Positions 6,198-13,689 of a stretch of DNA of 24,316 nt are shown here, piece by piece (position 1 is the stretch's first letter; every line of letters begins with the position of its first letter). The stretch is from Bacteroidales bacterium (GTDB lineage: Bacteria > Bacteroidota > Bacteroidia > Bacteroidales > Muribaculaceae). The DNA lies in the NCBI GenBank assembly GCA_004557195.1, contig SFER01000018.1, forward strand, positions 1 through 24,316, in the 5' to 3' direction. The notes beneath the pieces were generated by a model. The model did no database searches. It had not been told where the DNA came from and saw nothing but the letters and a program-made list of their open reading frames with translations. The position numbers and the translations under genes were made by a program.

Positions 6198-7307
6198 CTA
6201 CTTCTCATCGGCGAGGTGCTTCTTCACCCGATTGTAGGAGCGCACCGAGCCGAAGCCGCTACACGCGGCGAGTTCGCCGAGAGAGATGCCGGGATTCTGA
6301 GCAATGAGCCTGTCGGCGTGAGCCAGTCGCAGCGAGTTGATGTAGTAGTAGAATGAGGAGAACCGCTCCCTGAACACAATAGTGAGATAGGTGCGATTGG
6401 TGCCGAGACGCTTTGCAAGGTCGTTTTTGGTGAAGTGTGGCTGCAGGTAGAGCTGCTCGCCGGTAATGATGTCGCGAATCTGTTTCTCAAGACGGTCTTT
6501 AATCGGTCCCGGAAGTTGAATTTGTCTTGAAGCGGTGATTGTGTCATCCACACTTTCGAGCATAACGTCTTCTGCGACGATGTTTTCTACCGAGCGTTCG
6601 ATTTCGGAAGATGTGCAACGCTGCGGGTGCAGAATTATGAGCATCAGTGCGACACCCGATGCGGTGAATGCGAAGTTGAAGCAGGCTATTACAGTGGGTG
6701 AGCCGAAATAGAGTGTCACGATATCGAGCAGCCACACTAAGATGGGAAGCAATAACACCACCTTGGCGAATTGTGCCGGGAAATCCTCTTCCGAGGAGTA
6801 TTCACCATGGATAAAGTTGAGGATTTTTTTGCCGAGCCATTGCGATACCACAAACAATTGGATTGCCCCGATGAGCGAAAGTGCTCCCACGATGGCTTTG
6901 ATTATGGTAACATGTTCACTGAGCGAGTCTCCTCCGCAACAGGCAAGGAAAAATAGGTAGAGCAGCATCACAAACGAAGGTGCCGAGATGATGACATACC
7001 AGAAAATCCACTTGCGAGATATTCCGCCGAAATAACTGCGGAACATGAGCGATGAGAAAGCGGGGATGTAAAGGATGATGAAACTTCGGGCGAAGAAACG
7101 GGCGTCGAAGTCGTTCCAGTTAACTACCGAAGCAATCAAAGAGGCAAACAGGAGGTAGAAAACGGAAACGATTTTCCTAGAAGGATAGAAATACTCCGCA
7201 TTTTTGTCATAAGGGCGGCACATGTGTCCCCACCGAATGATGGAGCACACGATGCCTACTACAGCGATTGTGTAGAATGATGCAAGTTCGAGTGAAAGAA
7301 GCGGCAA
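6198..7307 (-). CDS. Seven-TM membrane protein with C-terminal AraC-type DNA-binding domain
   Basis: The 369-residue protein has about seven hydrophobic segments (roughly residues 8-24, 46-63, 73-90, 100-122, 136-156, 183-199, 204-227). A linker and an AraC/XylS double helix-turn-helix follow at about 270-369 (FTKNDLAKRLGTNRTYLTIVFRE; ELAACSGFGSVRSYNRVKKHL). This architecture is common in Bacteroidales: the membrane domain is assumed to sense an unknown signal while the tethered domain regulates transcription. Known targets cannot be inferred. The start is uncertain. TTG at 7307 keeps the first TM intact, no ATG is available before M29, and the frame stays open upstream through a terminator hairpin. 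The 3' end is duplicated at 5437-5484 beyond the toxin-antitoxin genes. Confidence 0.85.
   Translation of the reverse strand: MPLLSLELASFYTIAVVGIVCSIIRWGHMCRPYDKNAEYFYPSRKIVSVFYLLFASLIASVVNWNDFDARFFARSFIILYIPAFSSLMFRSYFGGISRKWIFWYVIISAPSFVMLLYLFFLACCGGDSLSEHVTIIKAIVGALSLIGAIQLFVVSQWLGKKILNFIHGEYSSEEDFPAQFAKVVLLLPILVWLLDIVTLYFGSPTVIACFNFAFTASGVALMLIILHPQRCTSSEIERSVENIVAEDVMLESVDDTITASRQIQLPGPIKDRLEKQIRDIITGEQLYLQPHFTKNDLAKRLGTNRTYLTIVFRERFSSFYYYINSLRLAHADRLIAQNPGISLGELAACSGFGSVRSYNRVKKHLADEK
6209..6248. repeat. Right copy of 40-bp direct repeat, within the AraC gene 3' end
   Basis: This copy encodes the SVRSYNRVKKHLA segment of the intact AraC-type regulator, matching 5445-5484 at 39 of 40 bases. 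Because it sits at the extreme 3' end of a gene and leaves the reading frame functional with a different last three residues, it resembles the way integrating elements target gene ends. Confidence 0.9.
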
Positions 7308-7320
7308 GGAGTAAATGGTA

Positions 7321-7355
7321 TTAAATAAAAAACCCTCCGCTGTGGGGCGGAGGGT
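7321..7355 (-). terminator. Intrinsic terminator after the coiled-coil lipoprotein gene
   Basis: Arms 7347-7355 and 7332-7340 form a perfect 9-bp GC-rich stem (ACCCTCCGC with GCGGAGGGT) with a 6-nt loop. Reading on the minus strand, it is followed by a run of T with one A (complement of 7331-7321). It lies 13 bp after the lipoprotein stop and 13 bp before the likely TTG start of the AraC regulator. Confidence 0.9.
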
Positions 7356-7368
7356 ATAGTTATGGATT

Positions 7369-8235
7369 TTAGTTGATTTCGATAACCAGGAAGTTGGACA
7401 ATTCCCAGAACTTGGTGGGATTGTTGATTTTCAACACCTTAGAGCCGTCGATGTCGAGGATTTCATAAGAGCCGGCGGGGTGCTTGGTGAGGATTTTGGC
7501 ATTCTTGGCATGAAGCGGAAGTTCAGAGAGAGTGCGCTTGTCGCCCTTTGTGAAGTAGGTGCGGTCGAAATCGCCCTCAAGCACTTTTGTCTTTCCAAGG
7601 AACTTCTTGGAAATGATGTTGTTGGCTTTCAATTCCTTGTTGGAACCGATAACGTAGAAGCACTCGTTCATCTCGTTTGCCACGCGTTGAGCCTCGGCTT
7701 CGGCAGCGCTCTTCTCGTTGGTAACGGTCTCAACCTGGTTGCCGAGCTCGTTTACTTGCGAACTGAGGCTTTCAATCTTGATGTTAGCCTCGCGAAGGGC
7801 GGCTTCGAGTTGAGCGATAGTGGTTTCTTGTTGCGAAATCTGCTCCTTTAGAGAAGCGATAGCGCGTTGGAGTTTAGCATTTGATGCGTTGGAGATACGG
7901 AGTTTCTTCTCAAGGCTTTCGAGTTGCTGGCGACGAGCGATGAGAGCCTGTTGGATGGCAACCATGTTGGCACGGATTTCCTCTTTCTTGGAAGGGGTTT
8001 CCGAGTTGAGGTTGGTAGTGGTGAGGATTTTCTCCATCTCCTTGATTTGGTTCATTCCATCGGTGATTTCGGTGAGAATGCTTAGAAGGCTGTCTTGAGC
8101 AGCCATAACAGTGGTTAAAGAGTCGGTAAGTTCTGTGTTTTGAGCTTCAGCCTCTTTGAGTTTTGATTCATTGCAAGACGACAACAAAGCAGTGATAGCA
8201 AAGAATGTAGTCGCGAAAAAAACTAACTTTTTCAT
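7369..8235 (-). CDS. Coiled-coil lipoprotein, possibly a Cbp1-like adhesin
   Basis: The 288-residue protein starts at MKKLVFFATT and carries a signal peptide ending in the lipobox LLSSC, with C21 the lipidated residue. An ATG 22 codons further upstream (8301) would place non-signal residues before this peptide, so it is rejected. Residues about 24-185 are a nearly continuous heptad-rich coiled coil full of Glu, Gln and Ala. A compact C-terminal domain follows from about 200 (NECFYVIGSNKEL ... LSNFLVIEIN). The overall pattern resembles proteins that are annotated in Bacteroides as collagen-binding adhesins (Cbp1 family); that identification is from memory and tentative. The serine after the first Cys region gives no inner-membrane retention signal I can read. 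It is monocistronic, with a -7 element at 8306-8313 and a strong terminator. Confidence 0.8.
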   Translation of the reverse strand: MKKLVFFATTFFAITALLSSCNESKLKEAEAQNTELTDSLTTVMAAQDSLLSILTEITDGMNQIKEMEKILTTTNLNSETPSKKEEIRANMVAIQQALIARRQQLESLEKKLRISNASNAKLQRAIASLKEQISQQETTIAQLEAALREANIKIESLSSQVNELGNQVETVTNEKSAAEAEAQRVANEMNECFYVIGSNKELKANNIISKKFLGKTKVLEGDFDRTYFTKGDKRTLSELPLHAKNAKILTKHPAGSYEILDIDGSKVLKINNPTKFWELSNFLVIEIN

Positions 8236-8305
8236 AATGATATACATTAAGTTAAAGAAATACTTGAAAATGAAGCCGATACATAAAAATTGGGACTTCA
8301 CACCG

Positions 8306-8313
8306 CAAATATA
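8306..8313 (-). promoter_or_regulatory. Probable -7 element of the lipoprotein gene promoter
   Basis: On the minus strand 8313-8306 reads TATATTTG, a perfect TAnnTTTG, placing transcription start about 65 nt before the ATG at 8235. No convincing TTTG lies 19-20 bp upstream, so only the -7 box is called. It sits in the 134-bp AT-rich gap after the Sel1/MORN gene. Confidence 0.45.
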
Positions 8314-8369
8314 GATAAATATTGATTTGAGTATGTCATAATTTATCTTTTTTAACTCAATTTCGGTGG

Positions 8370-10715
8370 TTAATCCTCCTCGATTTCGGGCTGTTCGGGT
8401 TCGTAGTCATAGATTTCCGAGTAGTCGATATCGAGATTGTAGGAGCGTTCCATCTGCTTGCCGTAGTTGAAATACCAATACTCCACGGTGTTGAAATAGC
8501 ATCGGGAGTCGTATTTTTCAACACGCACGATTCCATCGAGCAATCCGTTCTCGAAATTGCCGATGTAGTGAGTGGTGAAGCCATCCTTTTTAGTGGTGTA
8601 CCTCCCTTCGCCATGGGGCATGTGGTTCAGGCGGTAGCCCGAATAGGTGGAGCCGTCGGGGTAGATGATTCTAAGGTGTGAAACCACCGATTTTTCTGCG
8701 AAAGTCTCGCCAAAGGGCGATGGCATCGACACCTCGATTTTCGTGCCCATCGGGATGGCATTGCCGGGATTGGCGGGAGTTCCGTTATCCCAGATGTCGT
8801 AGAGCATCATGCCATCGGGGTATGTCATCTTGCCGATGCCGTGGGGCGTGAGACCGCGCAGCGAGTTAACCGTCTCAAATTCCGAGCCATCGGGGTAGGC
8901 TACGAAGGTCATGATATAGTCGGTGCTCACAGGTTCGCCGCGGTGGCAGCAGCCGGTGGTGGAATACACGATGCCGTCGGCGAAAGCCACGACGAGCGTC
9001 GCCGGGATGTCGGAATCGGCGTTGTAATCGACAGATTTGATGTCCGGTGGGAGCGGCTTTCCGTCGTAATAGGCGGTGTAATTGCCGTCGGCGGTCTCTA
9101 TCACCTCGATGCCGACGATTTTGCCGTCGTCGTATCGGCGATACGCCGTTTTGTTGGGCGATTTCTCGCAGACAATGCCCGACAGACGCATATTCCGATT
9201 GATGTGGCACCGGTCGATTGTGATGTTGCGGTTGGGGTCGTAGTAGATGCCGTCGGCGCAGTAGGCGAGAGCCGGATAGAGGTGAAAATCGCCGATGAAT
9301 ACGGCACCTTTGGGGGTAACGAAGCGGCCGAGACCCGAAGGACCGGTGAGAAGCGGCTCGTGGGTCGAAGTCTCGATGCGGCAGTAGAGAGTGGGGAAGT
9401 CGTCATTGTCGATTTCCACCGGATAGATGTCGCTGAGGCAGGGGATGTGGTTGCGGCGCAGCATCTCGCGAGCGAAGAACGCCTCTGCTCTGGGAGCCGA
9501 TTCGGCATAGAGCGAGAGATAGTGAGTTGCGCGCTCATTCTCCTCTCGCGAGCCGAGGATGCAGGCGGCGAGAAACATCGACTCGGTGTCGCCGTTGTCG
9601 GCAGCATCGGTGAGATATCTCAGCGCCTTTTCCACTTCGTCATAGTCCTCAAACAGCTTCAAGCCCCAATAGTATTGGGCGGTGGGGAAACGGCGGTCTG
9701 CCGCAGTTTTGAGCCAACTATCGGCGAGTTTTTGGTCGGGTTCCACTCCCACACCTTCTACATAGCATCTCCACAGGTAGTAGGCGTGGATGTCGGAGTC
9801 GTATTGCGTGGCACCGATTTTCAGGAGTTCGTAAGACTTCTCTTTCCATCGTTCGTCGCCATATTCAAAGGCGGCAAAACCGAGGTATTCGAGAGCCTTG
9901 ATGTCTCCGTTCAAATAGGCATCGTAGAGCATATTGAGGGCGATGGCAGTGTTTAGTTTCTCCTTGGAGGCAGAGTCGAGGAGGTGAATGGCATAGAAGC
10001 GTTTAGCCTTGATGTCGCCGGCATCCACAGCCTTGCGAAGCATCGCCGTACCCTTGGTAATGTCCTGCTCGATACCGTCGCCGTAGAGATATGACACCGC
10101 GAGACAGGTTGAGGCGCGGAGGTTTCCGTCGCGAGCGGCCAATTCCCAGAGCCGATTTGCCTCGCGCCAGTCTTTTTTGATGCCGATGCGCGGGCAGCCA
10201 TACCAGCGGAGGTATCCGGCGACTGTGCGAGCCTCGGTGTCTCCTGTGGCGCAGGCCCGGTTGAGTTTATTCCATTGCCGGGAAGTGCAGAGGTCGTATT
10301 CGAGCGGAATGCAGTCGGTGAAAGTGTATTTTGTGGAAATGCTCAATTCGGCATAGGCGTAATCGAGCCCCACCTGCTCAAAATAGTGTGGCTTGTTGGC
10401 GGGAACGGTGATTTTCCGGGTGCCGTATCTCAGGAAGAGGTTTTCGCTGTCGAAACCGAGGAAAACAAGCGGCGGAATCCTGTCGCCGAGGAGACTACGG
10501 AATCTATCCCCGAGCCGGTCCAAGAGATTTTCCCCCGGCACGAGGTCGATGCGCGACACTGATGCTCCATAGCCGAAGCAGGAATTGCATCCCGGGTCGC
10601 AAGCCGTTACAGAGCATTGGACATGGAGCACGTTCCATTGTCTCACTTGGGGGTTATTCCTCTTCGGAGTCTTGCTCGAGGCGGGCATTTCGAGCGGCGA
10701 ATTTGAATTGGGCAT
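8370..10715 (-). CDS. Sel1-repeat and MORN-repeat protein with N-terminal Cys cluster, unknown function
   Basis: About 781 residues from the Met at 10715. The N-terminal 140 residues are unassigned and contain C34-x4-C39-x3-C43-x2-C46 (in QCSVTACDPGCNSCFGYG). Residues about 150-390 are alpha-helical Sel1-like repeats (LWELAARDGNLRASTCLAVSYLYGDG; ADSWLKTAADRRFPTAQYYWG). Residues about 520-740 contain MORN-like strands (YPDGSTYSGY, PHGEGRYTT, YIGNFENGLLDGI). The tail is acidic. There is no signal peptide or TM, so a cytoplasmic scaffold is the simplest reading. The start is ambiguous: upstream Met codons at 10763 and downstream at 10688 are possible. All overlap the rsmI 3' end (62 bp for the chosen start), and the A-rich leader before 10715 is typical for this genome. 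Function is not assignable. Confidence 0.75.
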   Translation of the reverse strand: MPNSNSPLEMPASSKTPKRNNPQVRQWNVLHVQCSVTACDPGCNSCFGYGASVSRIDLVPGENLLDRLGDRFRSLLGDRIPPLVFLGFDSENLFLRYGTRKITVPANKPHYFEQVGLDYAYAELSISTKYTFTDCIPLEYDLCTSRQWNKLNRACATGDTEARTVAGYLRWYGCPRIGIKKDWREANRLWELAARDGNLRASTCLAVSYLYGDGIEQDITKGTAMLRKAVDAGDIKAKRFYAIHLLDSASKEKLNTAIALNMLYDAYLNGDIKALEYLGFAAFEYGDERWKEKSYELLKIGATQYDSDIHAYYLWRCYVEGVGVEPDQKLADSWLKTAADRRFPTAQYYWGLKLFEDYDEVEKALRYLTDAADNGDTESMFLAACILGSREENERATHYLSLYAESAPRAEAFFAREMLRRNHIPCLSDIYPVEIDNDDFPTLYCRIETSTHEPLLTGPSGLGRFVTPKGAVFIGDFHLYPALAYCADGIYYDPNRNITIDRCHINRNMRLSGIVCEKSPNKTAYRRYDDGKIVGIEVIETADGNYTAYYDGKPLPPDIKSVDYNADSDIPATLVVAFADGIVYSTTGCCHRGEPVSTDYIMTFVAYPDGSEFETVNSLRGLTPHGIGKMTYPDGMMLYDIWDNGTPANPGNAIPMGTKIEVSMPSPFGETFAEKSVVSHLRIIYPDGSTYSGYRLNHMPHGEGRYTTKKDGFTTHYIGNFENGLLDGIVRVEKYDSRCYFNTVEYWYFNYGKQMERSYNLDIDYSEIYDYEPEQPEIEED

Positions 10716-11418
10716 ATTTGTCTTTTTTTTGTGTTGATTCAGGCTGGGGTCGCCCTTCGACAACGATTACAATCTCGCCTCGAGGCGCGTTGGCGGTGAA
10801 ATACTCCACAAGTTCGTCGAGAGTGCCATTGTGGGTGGTATTGTGGATTTTAGAGATTTCGCGGCTCACCGAGGCGGGGCGGTCGCCGCCAAACACTTCG
10901 GCAAACTGCTGCAGCGCCTTGAGCAATCGGAGCGGCGACTCGTAGAAAATCATCGTTCGCTGCTCGTCGGCAAGGGCGGCAAGGCGTGTGGCGCGACCCT
11001 TCTTCTGCGGGAGGAAGCCCTCGAAGCAGAAACGGTCGCAGGCAAGACCGGAATTGACAATCGCCGGGACAAAAGCGGTGGGACCGGGGAGACATTCCAC
11101 CTCGATATTCTCGCGGCGACACTCGCGCACAAGAAGGAAACCGGGGTCGGAAATCGCCGGCGTTCCGGCATCCGACACCAGAGCGATGGTCTCGCCCGCT
11201 TTGAGGCGTTCAACCACCTTTCCCACAGCCTCATGCTCGTTGAATTTGTGGTGAGCAATCATGTGGGTGTCGATTTGGAAATGCTTCATGAGCACGCTAC
11301 TGGTGCGGGTGTCTTCGGCGAGGATTAAATCGGCATCTTTGAGGGTGCGCACAGCGCGCACGCTCATATCGTCGAGGTTGCCCACCGGAGTGGGGACTAC
11401 AAAGAGTTTACCGCTCAT
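10654..11418 (-). CDS. rsmI: 16S rRNA (cytidine-1402-2'-O)-methyltransferase
   Basis: RsmI uses S-adenosylmethionine to 2'-O-methylate C1402 of 16S rRNA in the ribosomal decoding centre. The 254-residue protein begins with the family hallmark LFVVPTPVGNLDDMSVRAVRTL and continues with LILAEDTRTS, the conserved LVSDAGTPAISDPG loop, PGPTAFVPAIVNSGL and FEGFLPQKKGRA, all characteristic of the tetrapyrrole-methylase fold as used by RsmI (YraL). It is somewhat shorter than the E. coli enzyme because the small C-terminal domain is reduced to the basic tail after EIVIVVEG. The start overlaps the stop of the upstream acidic-linker gene by 4 bp (ATGA at 11418-11415), and its 3' end overlaps the Sel1/MORN gene, so the three are coupled in one transcript. 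Confidence 0.95.
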   Translation of the reverse strand: MSGKLFVVPTPVGNLDDMSVRAVRTLKDADLILAEDTRTSSVLMKHFQIDTHMIAHHKFNEHEAVGKVVERLKAGETIALVSDAGTPAISDPGFLLVRECRRENIEVECLPGPTAFVPAIVNSGLACDRFCFEGFLPQKKGRATRLAALADEQRTMIFYESPLRLLKALQQFAEVFGGDRPASVSREISKIHNTTHNGTLDELVEYFTANAPRGEIVIVVEGRPQPESTQKKDKYAQFKFAARNARLEQDSEEE

Positions 11419-12125
11419 GATTCAAAATAGGCTTTGAGTTTAGACATAAATTCTGCGACCTCCTCCGACTCCTTGTCCCATTCGAGGGTGTTGAAGAAAT
11501 AGTCTTCAGCCTCGGCGTAGGAGCGCATCGCGTCGATAGTGTTGAGGGCGTCGGCAAACAGTTTTTCGCTATTCTCAAAAAGTTCGCGGCGGAAGCGGAA
11601 CTTGTCGTTAAGGGTGAGCATTTTGCGGAAATCGTCGTGTGCCATCGAGCGAGTAATCACATCGTTGAACACCGGCTCATCTTCGGGGATAGCGGGAGAG
11701 TCAACAATGCCGAAATCATCGGAGATTTCGGGCGAATCGAGCGGTTCCGGTTCTTCGTCGATATAATCGGGCTCATCAGTCGGGATATCCGGCTCGGAAT
11801 CTTCGGATTCATCGACAAAAACGTCATCGAAATCGTCATCGGCAAATTCGTCGGGGAGTTCCTCCGGCACGATGCGCTCCGGCTCGGGTTCGGGCATCGG
11901 CTCAGGTTCGGGCATTGGCTCCGGCTCGGGTGCCTCGGGGATTTCCGGTTCCGGCAAAGGCTCGGAATCATCGAGGATTTTCGCCATTTGCGAGATGTTT
12001 TCAGCCTTTTCGGCAATGAGTTGATACACAAGTTTGTTGGTTTCCTTGCCGTGATTGTCGATGAGCAGAAGCAGCCCTTCGAGTTCATACACTTGCGACA
12101 AAATTGCTTTAATACCGCCGTCCAT
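11415..12125 (-). CDS. Two-helical-domain protein with acidic Pro/Glu linker, unknown function
   Basis: The 236-residue protein has an N-terminal helical segment (about 1-52, GIKAILSQVYELEGLLLLIDNHG), a disordered acidic linker (about 54-155) with EPEPMP repeated units and many Asp/Glu/Pro, and a C-terminal helical domain (about 158-236, KMLTLNDKFRFRRELFENSEKLFADALNTIDAMRSYAEAEDYF split here only for description). I know similar proteins as uncharacterised Bacteroidales genes next to rsmI but cannot name a function. There is no signal or TM segment, so it is probably cytoplasmic. The consensus promoter at 12149-12179 lies directly upstream, and its 4-bp overlap with rsmI makes it the first gene of that operon. 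The repeats make the linker prone to length variation between strains. Confidence 0.7.
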   Translation of the reverse strand: MDGGIKAILSQVYELEGLLLLIDNHGKETNKLVYQLIAEKAENISQMAKILDDSEPLPEPEIPEAPEPEPMPEPEPMPEPEPERIVPEELPDEFADDDFDDVFVDESEDSEPDIPTDEPDYIDEEPEPLDSPEISDDFGIVDSPAIPEDEPVFNDVITRSMAHDDFRKMLTLNDKFRFRRELFENSEKLFADALNTIDAMRSYAEAEDYFFNTLEWDKESEEVAEFMSKLKAYFES

Positions 12126-12148
12126 AAGAATAAAATTAAACTATATCA

Positions 12149-12179
12149 CAAAGGTAGTTATAAAAACAAAAAAAGCAAA
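12149..12179 (-). promoter_or_regulatory. Consensus Bacteroidales promoter for the acidic-linker/rsmI operon
   Basis: On the minus strand TTTG (12179-12176), a 19-bp spacer and TACCTTTG (12156-12149) match the TTTG/TAnnTTTG consensus at every position. The predicted transcription start is about 20 nt before the ATG at 12125. Confidence 0.8.
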
Positions 12180-12208
12180 AGAAAATGGGAGAAAGGAGCT
12201 CCCCGGGG

Positions 12209-13642
12209 TTATTGCAGTGCGGGGAGAAGCGAGAGGAGCATCGATTCGAGCTTGGAATGGAGTTCGCTGCGCGAGCACCCGAAATTGTTCACAAGGAAAG
12301 TGATGGTGTATTGCGGCTCATCGGCGGGGAAATAGCCGGTGTAGCATTGCACTTCGCCCATGCTGCCCGATTTCATGCAAATCTTGCCGGCAAAGGGAGT
12401 TCCGCCCATGAAGCGTTTCACCGTGCCATCGACGCCGAGGCGCGGGAAAAGCGCGGCAAAATTGACATCGCCAATCGTTCCCGACTGCGAAAGAGCGAGC
12501 ATTTTGGAGAGAAACTCCGCGCTCACCTTGTTGTTGCGCGAGAGTCCGCTGCCATCTTTCATCCAGAGCGCAGTAACATCAAGTCCGGCATCCTTCCAGA
12601 AGCGATACACCGCCTTGATGCCTTCGGTGGCGTTGTAGGAGCCGCAGAAATGATGCCCCACGGTCATGAGGAGCGCCTGTGTGAACATGTTGTCGCTGCG
12701 GTAGAGGAGCGAGCGCACAATCTCGGGGAGCGGCACCGATTGGTGGGTGAGAAGGAGGGTGGAATCGTCGGTGTTATCGAGAGCGGAGTCTTCGTTATAG
12801 TCGTAGTCGATGTTGGCTTCGCGCAGAGCCTTCTCCAAAGAGCGGAGGAAATAGGATTGCGGCGAAGGCATAGAGCAGTTGAAACTGAGAGTGCGGGTTC
12901 CGGGGAGCATATTGCCGTAGATGTGGAAATAGCGGTCCTCGGGGAAGCGCATAATTTCGGGATAGGAAGTGGCAAAAACATCGGTGGAATCGACAAGAAC
13001 GCAGTGGTTCACCACGTCGAAATCGACATCGGCAGGGACAGCTTTTGTGCCGAGCACCTCGGCATCAGCCATCTCGATACTCAGGTCGAACGCGTTGTCT
13101 TTGTAGTTGAAAGGATACACCCCGGCACCATAGTCGAGCGGAAGGTCCTCCATCATCCAGGTGGGGACAATGCTCATCACCGTACTTTCGTCGGGGGAGA
13201 AGAGAATCGCACCCTTCACCTTGCGGATACCGCGCGCCTTGAGTGCGTCAACGATTTCGACGATGATATCGGGCTGCCCATCGATGTATTTCGAGCCGAG
13301 AGTGGGGTCGCAACCGCCACACACCACGATAGAGCCTTCGAGACGGTTTTTCTTGAGTTTACCCACGAGTTTCACCTCGGTTTTGAAAGTGAAATCGCTG
13401 CCGAGAACGGCAAGAGCGGTTGCCGAAGTGAGCGATTTCATCGTGGAAGCCGGGATTTGGGCAATTCGGGAGTTGCATCCGGCGATTTCGACGCAATCCG
13501 AGATTCTCACCACGCTGATACCGAGCGAAGCGGCGCGCAAAGTGGAGTCGGACGCAAATTTGAAGATACTCTCCTGCACTCCGGCAGCGAAAGCCGCGAG
13601 CGAGGCAAACAGGAATACAAAATTAAGGAGTAATCGTTTCAT
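12209..13642 (-). CDS. dacB: D-alanyl-D-alanine carboxypeptidase/endopeptidase, PBP4 family (class C)
   Basis: This periplasmic penicillin-binding protein trims or cleaves peptidoglycan peptides. The 477-residue protein has a signal peptide (MKRLLLNFVFLFASLAAFA) and all three serine-transpeptidase-type motifs: S66-T-M-K69 (nucleophile and general base), S316-D-N318 and K424-S-G426. The region between motif one and motif two is long, as in PBP4 (DacB), where it forms two inserted beta domains, and DGSGLSR near 363 is a typical family block. Length matches E. coli DacB. It follows aroB by 47 bp without a clear promoter or terminator and is probably the last gene of the asmA-HAD-aroB transcript. 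The A-rich sequence before the ATG is consistent with translation starts in this group. Confidence 0.93.
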   Translation of the reverse strand: MKRLLLNFVFLFASLAAFAAGVQESIFKFASDSTLRAASLGISVVRISDCVEIAGCNSRIAQIPASTMKSLTSATALAVLGSDFTFKTEVKLVGKLKKNRLEGSIVVCGGCDPTLGSKYIDGQPDIIVEIVDALKARGIRKVKGAILFSPDESTVMSIVPTWMMEDLPLDYGAGVYPFNYKDNAFDLSIEMADAEVLGTKAVPADVDFDVVNHCVLVDSTDVFATSYPEIMRFPEDRYFHIYGNMLPGTRTLSFNCSMPSPQSYFLRSLEKALREANIDYDYNEDSALDNTDDSTLLLTHQSVPLPEIVRSLLYRSDNMFTQALLMTVGHHFCGSYNATEGIKAVYRFWKDAGLDVTALWMKDGSGLSRNNKVSAEFLSKMLALSQSGTIGDVNFAALFPRLGVDGTVKRFMGGTPFAGKICMKSGSMGEVQCYTGYFPADEPQYTITFLVNNFGCSRSELHSKLESMLLSLLPALQ

Positions 13643-13689
13643 TTATCTGAAAAATTAGTAATTAATAGGATAATTGGATTTTGGGACGA

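Noticed and set aside
8236..8301. N-terminal extension of the coiled-coil lipoprotein to an ATG at 8301
   Set aside because: It would put 22 residues before a textbook lipoprotein signal peptide, and the -7 element ends only 5 bp from that ATG.
8341..8369. Possible terminator after the Sel1/MORN gene (TTAAC...GTTAA followed by a T/A-rich run on the minus strand)
   Set aside because: A 5-bp AT-rich stem with a loop over 10 nt and a run of A rather than T is not convincing.
12185..13633. 482-codon plus-strand frame opposite the PBP4-type gene
   Set aside because: Its translation is His/Glu/Arg-rich without recognisable motifs, while the opposite strand has signal peptide, SxxK, SxN and KSG in order.
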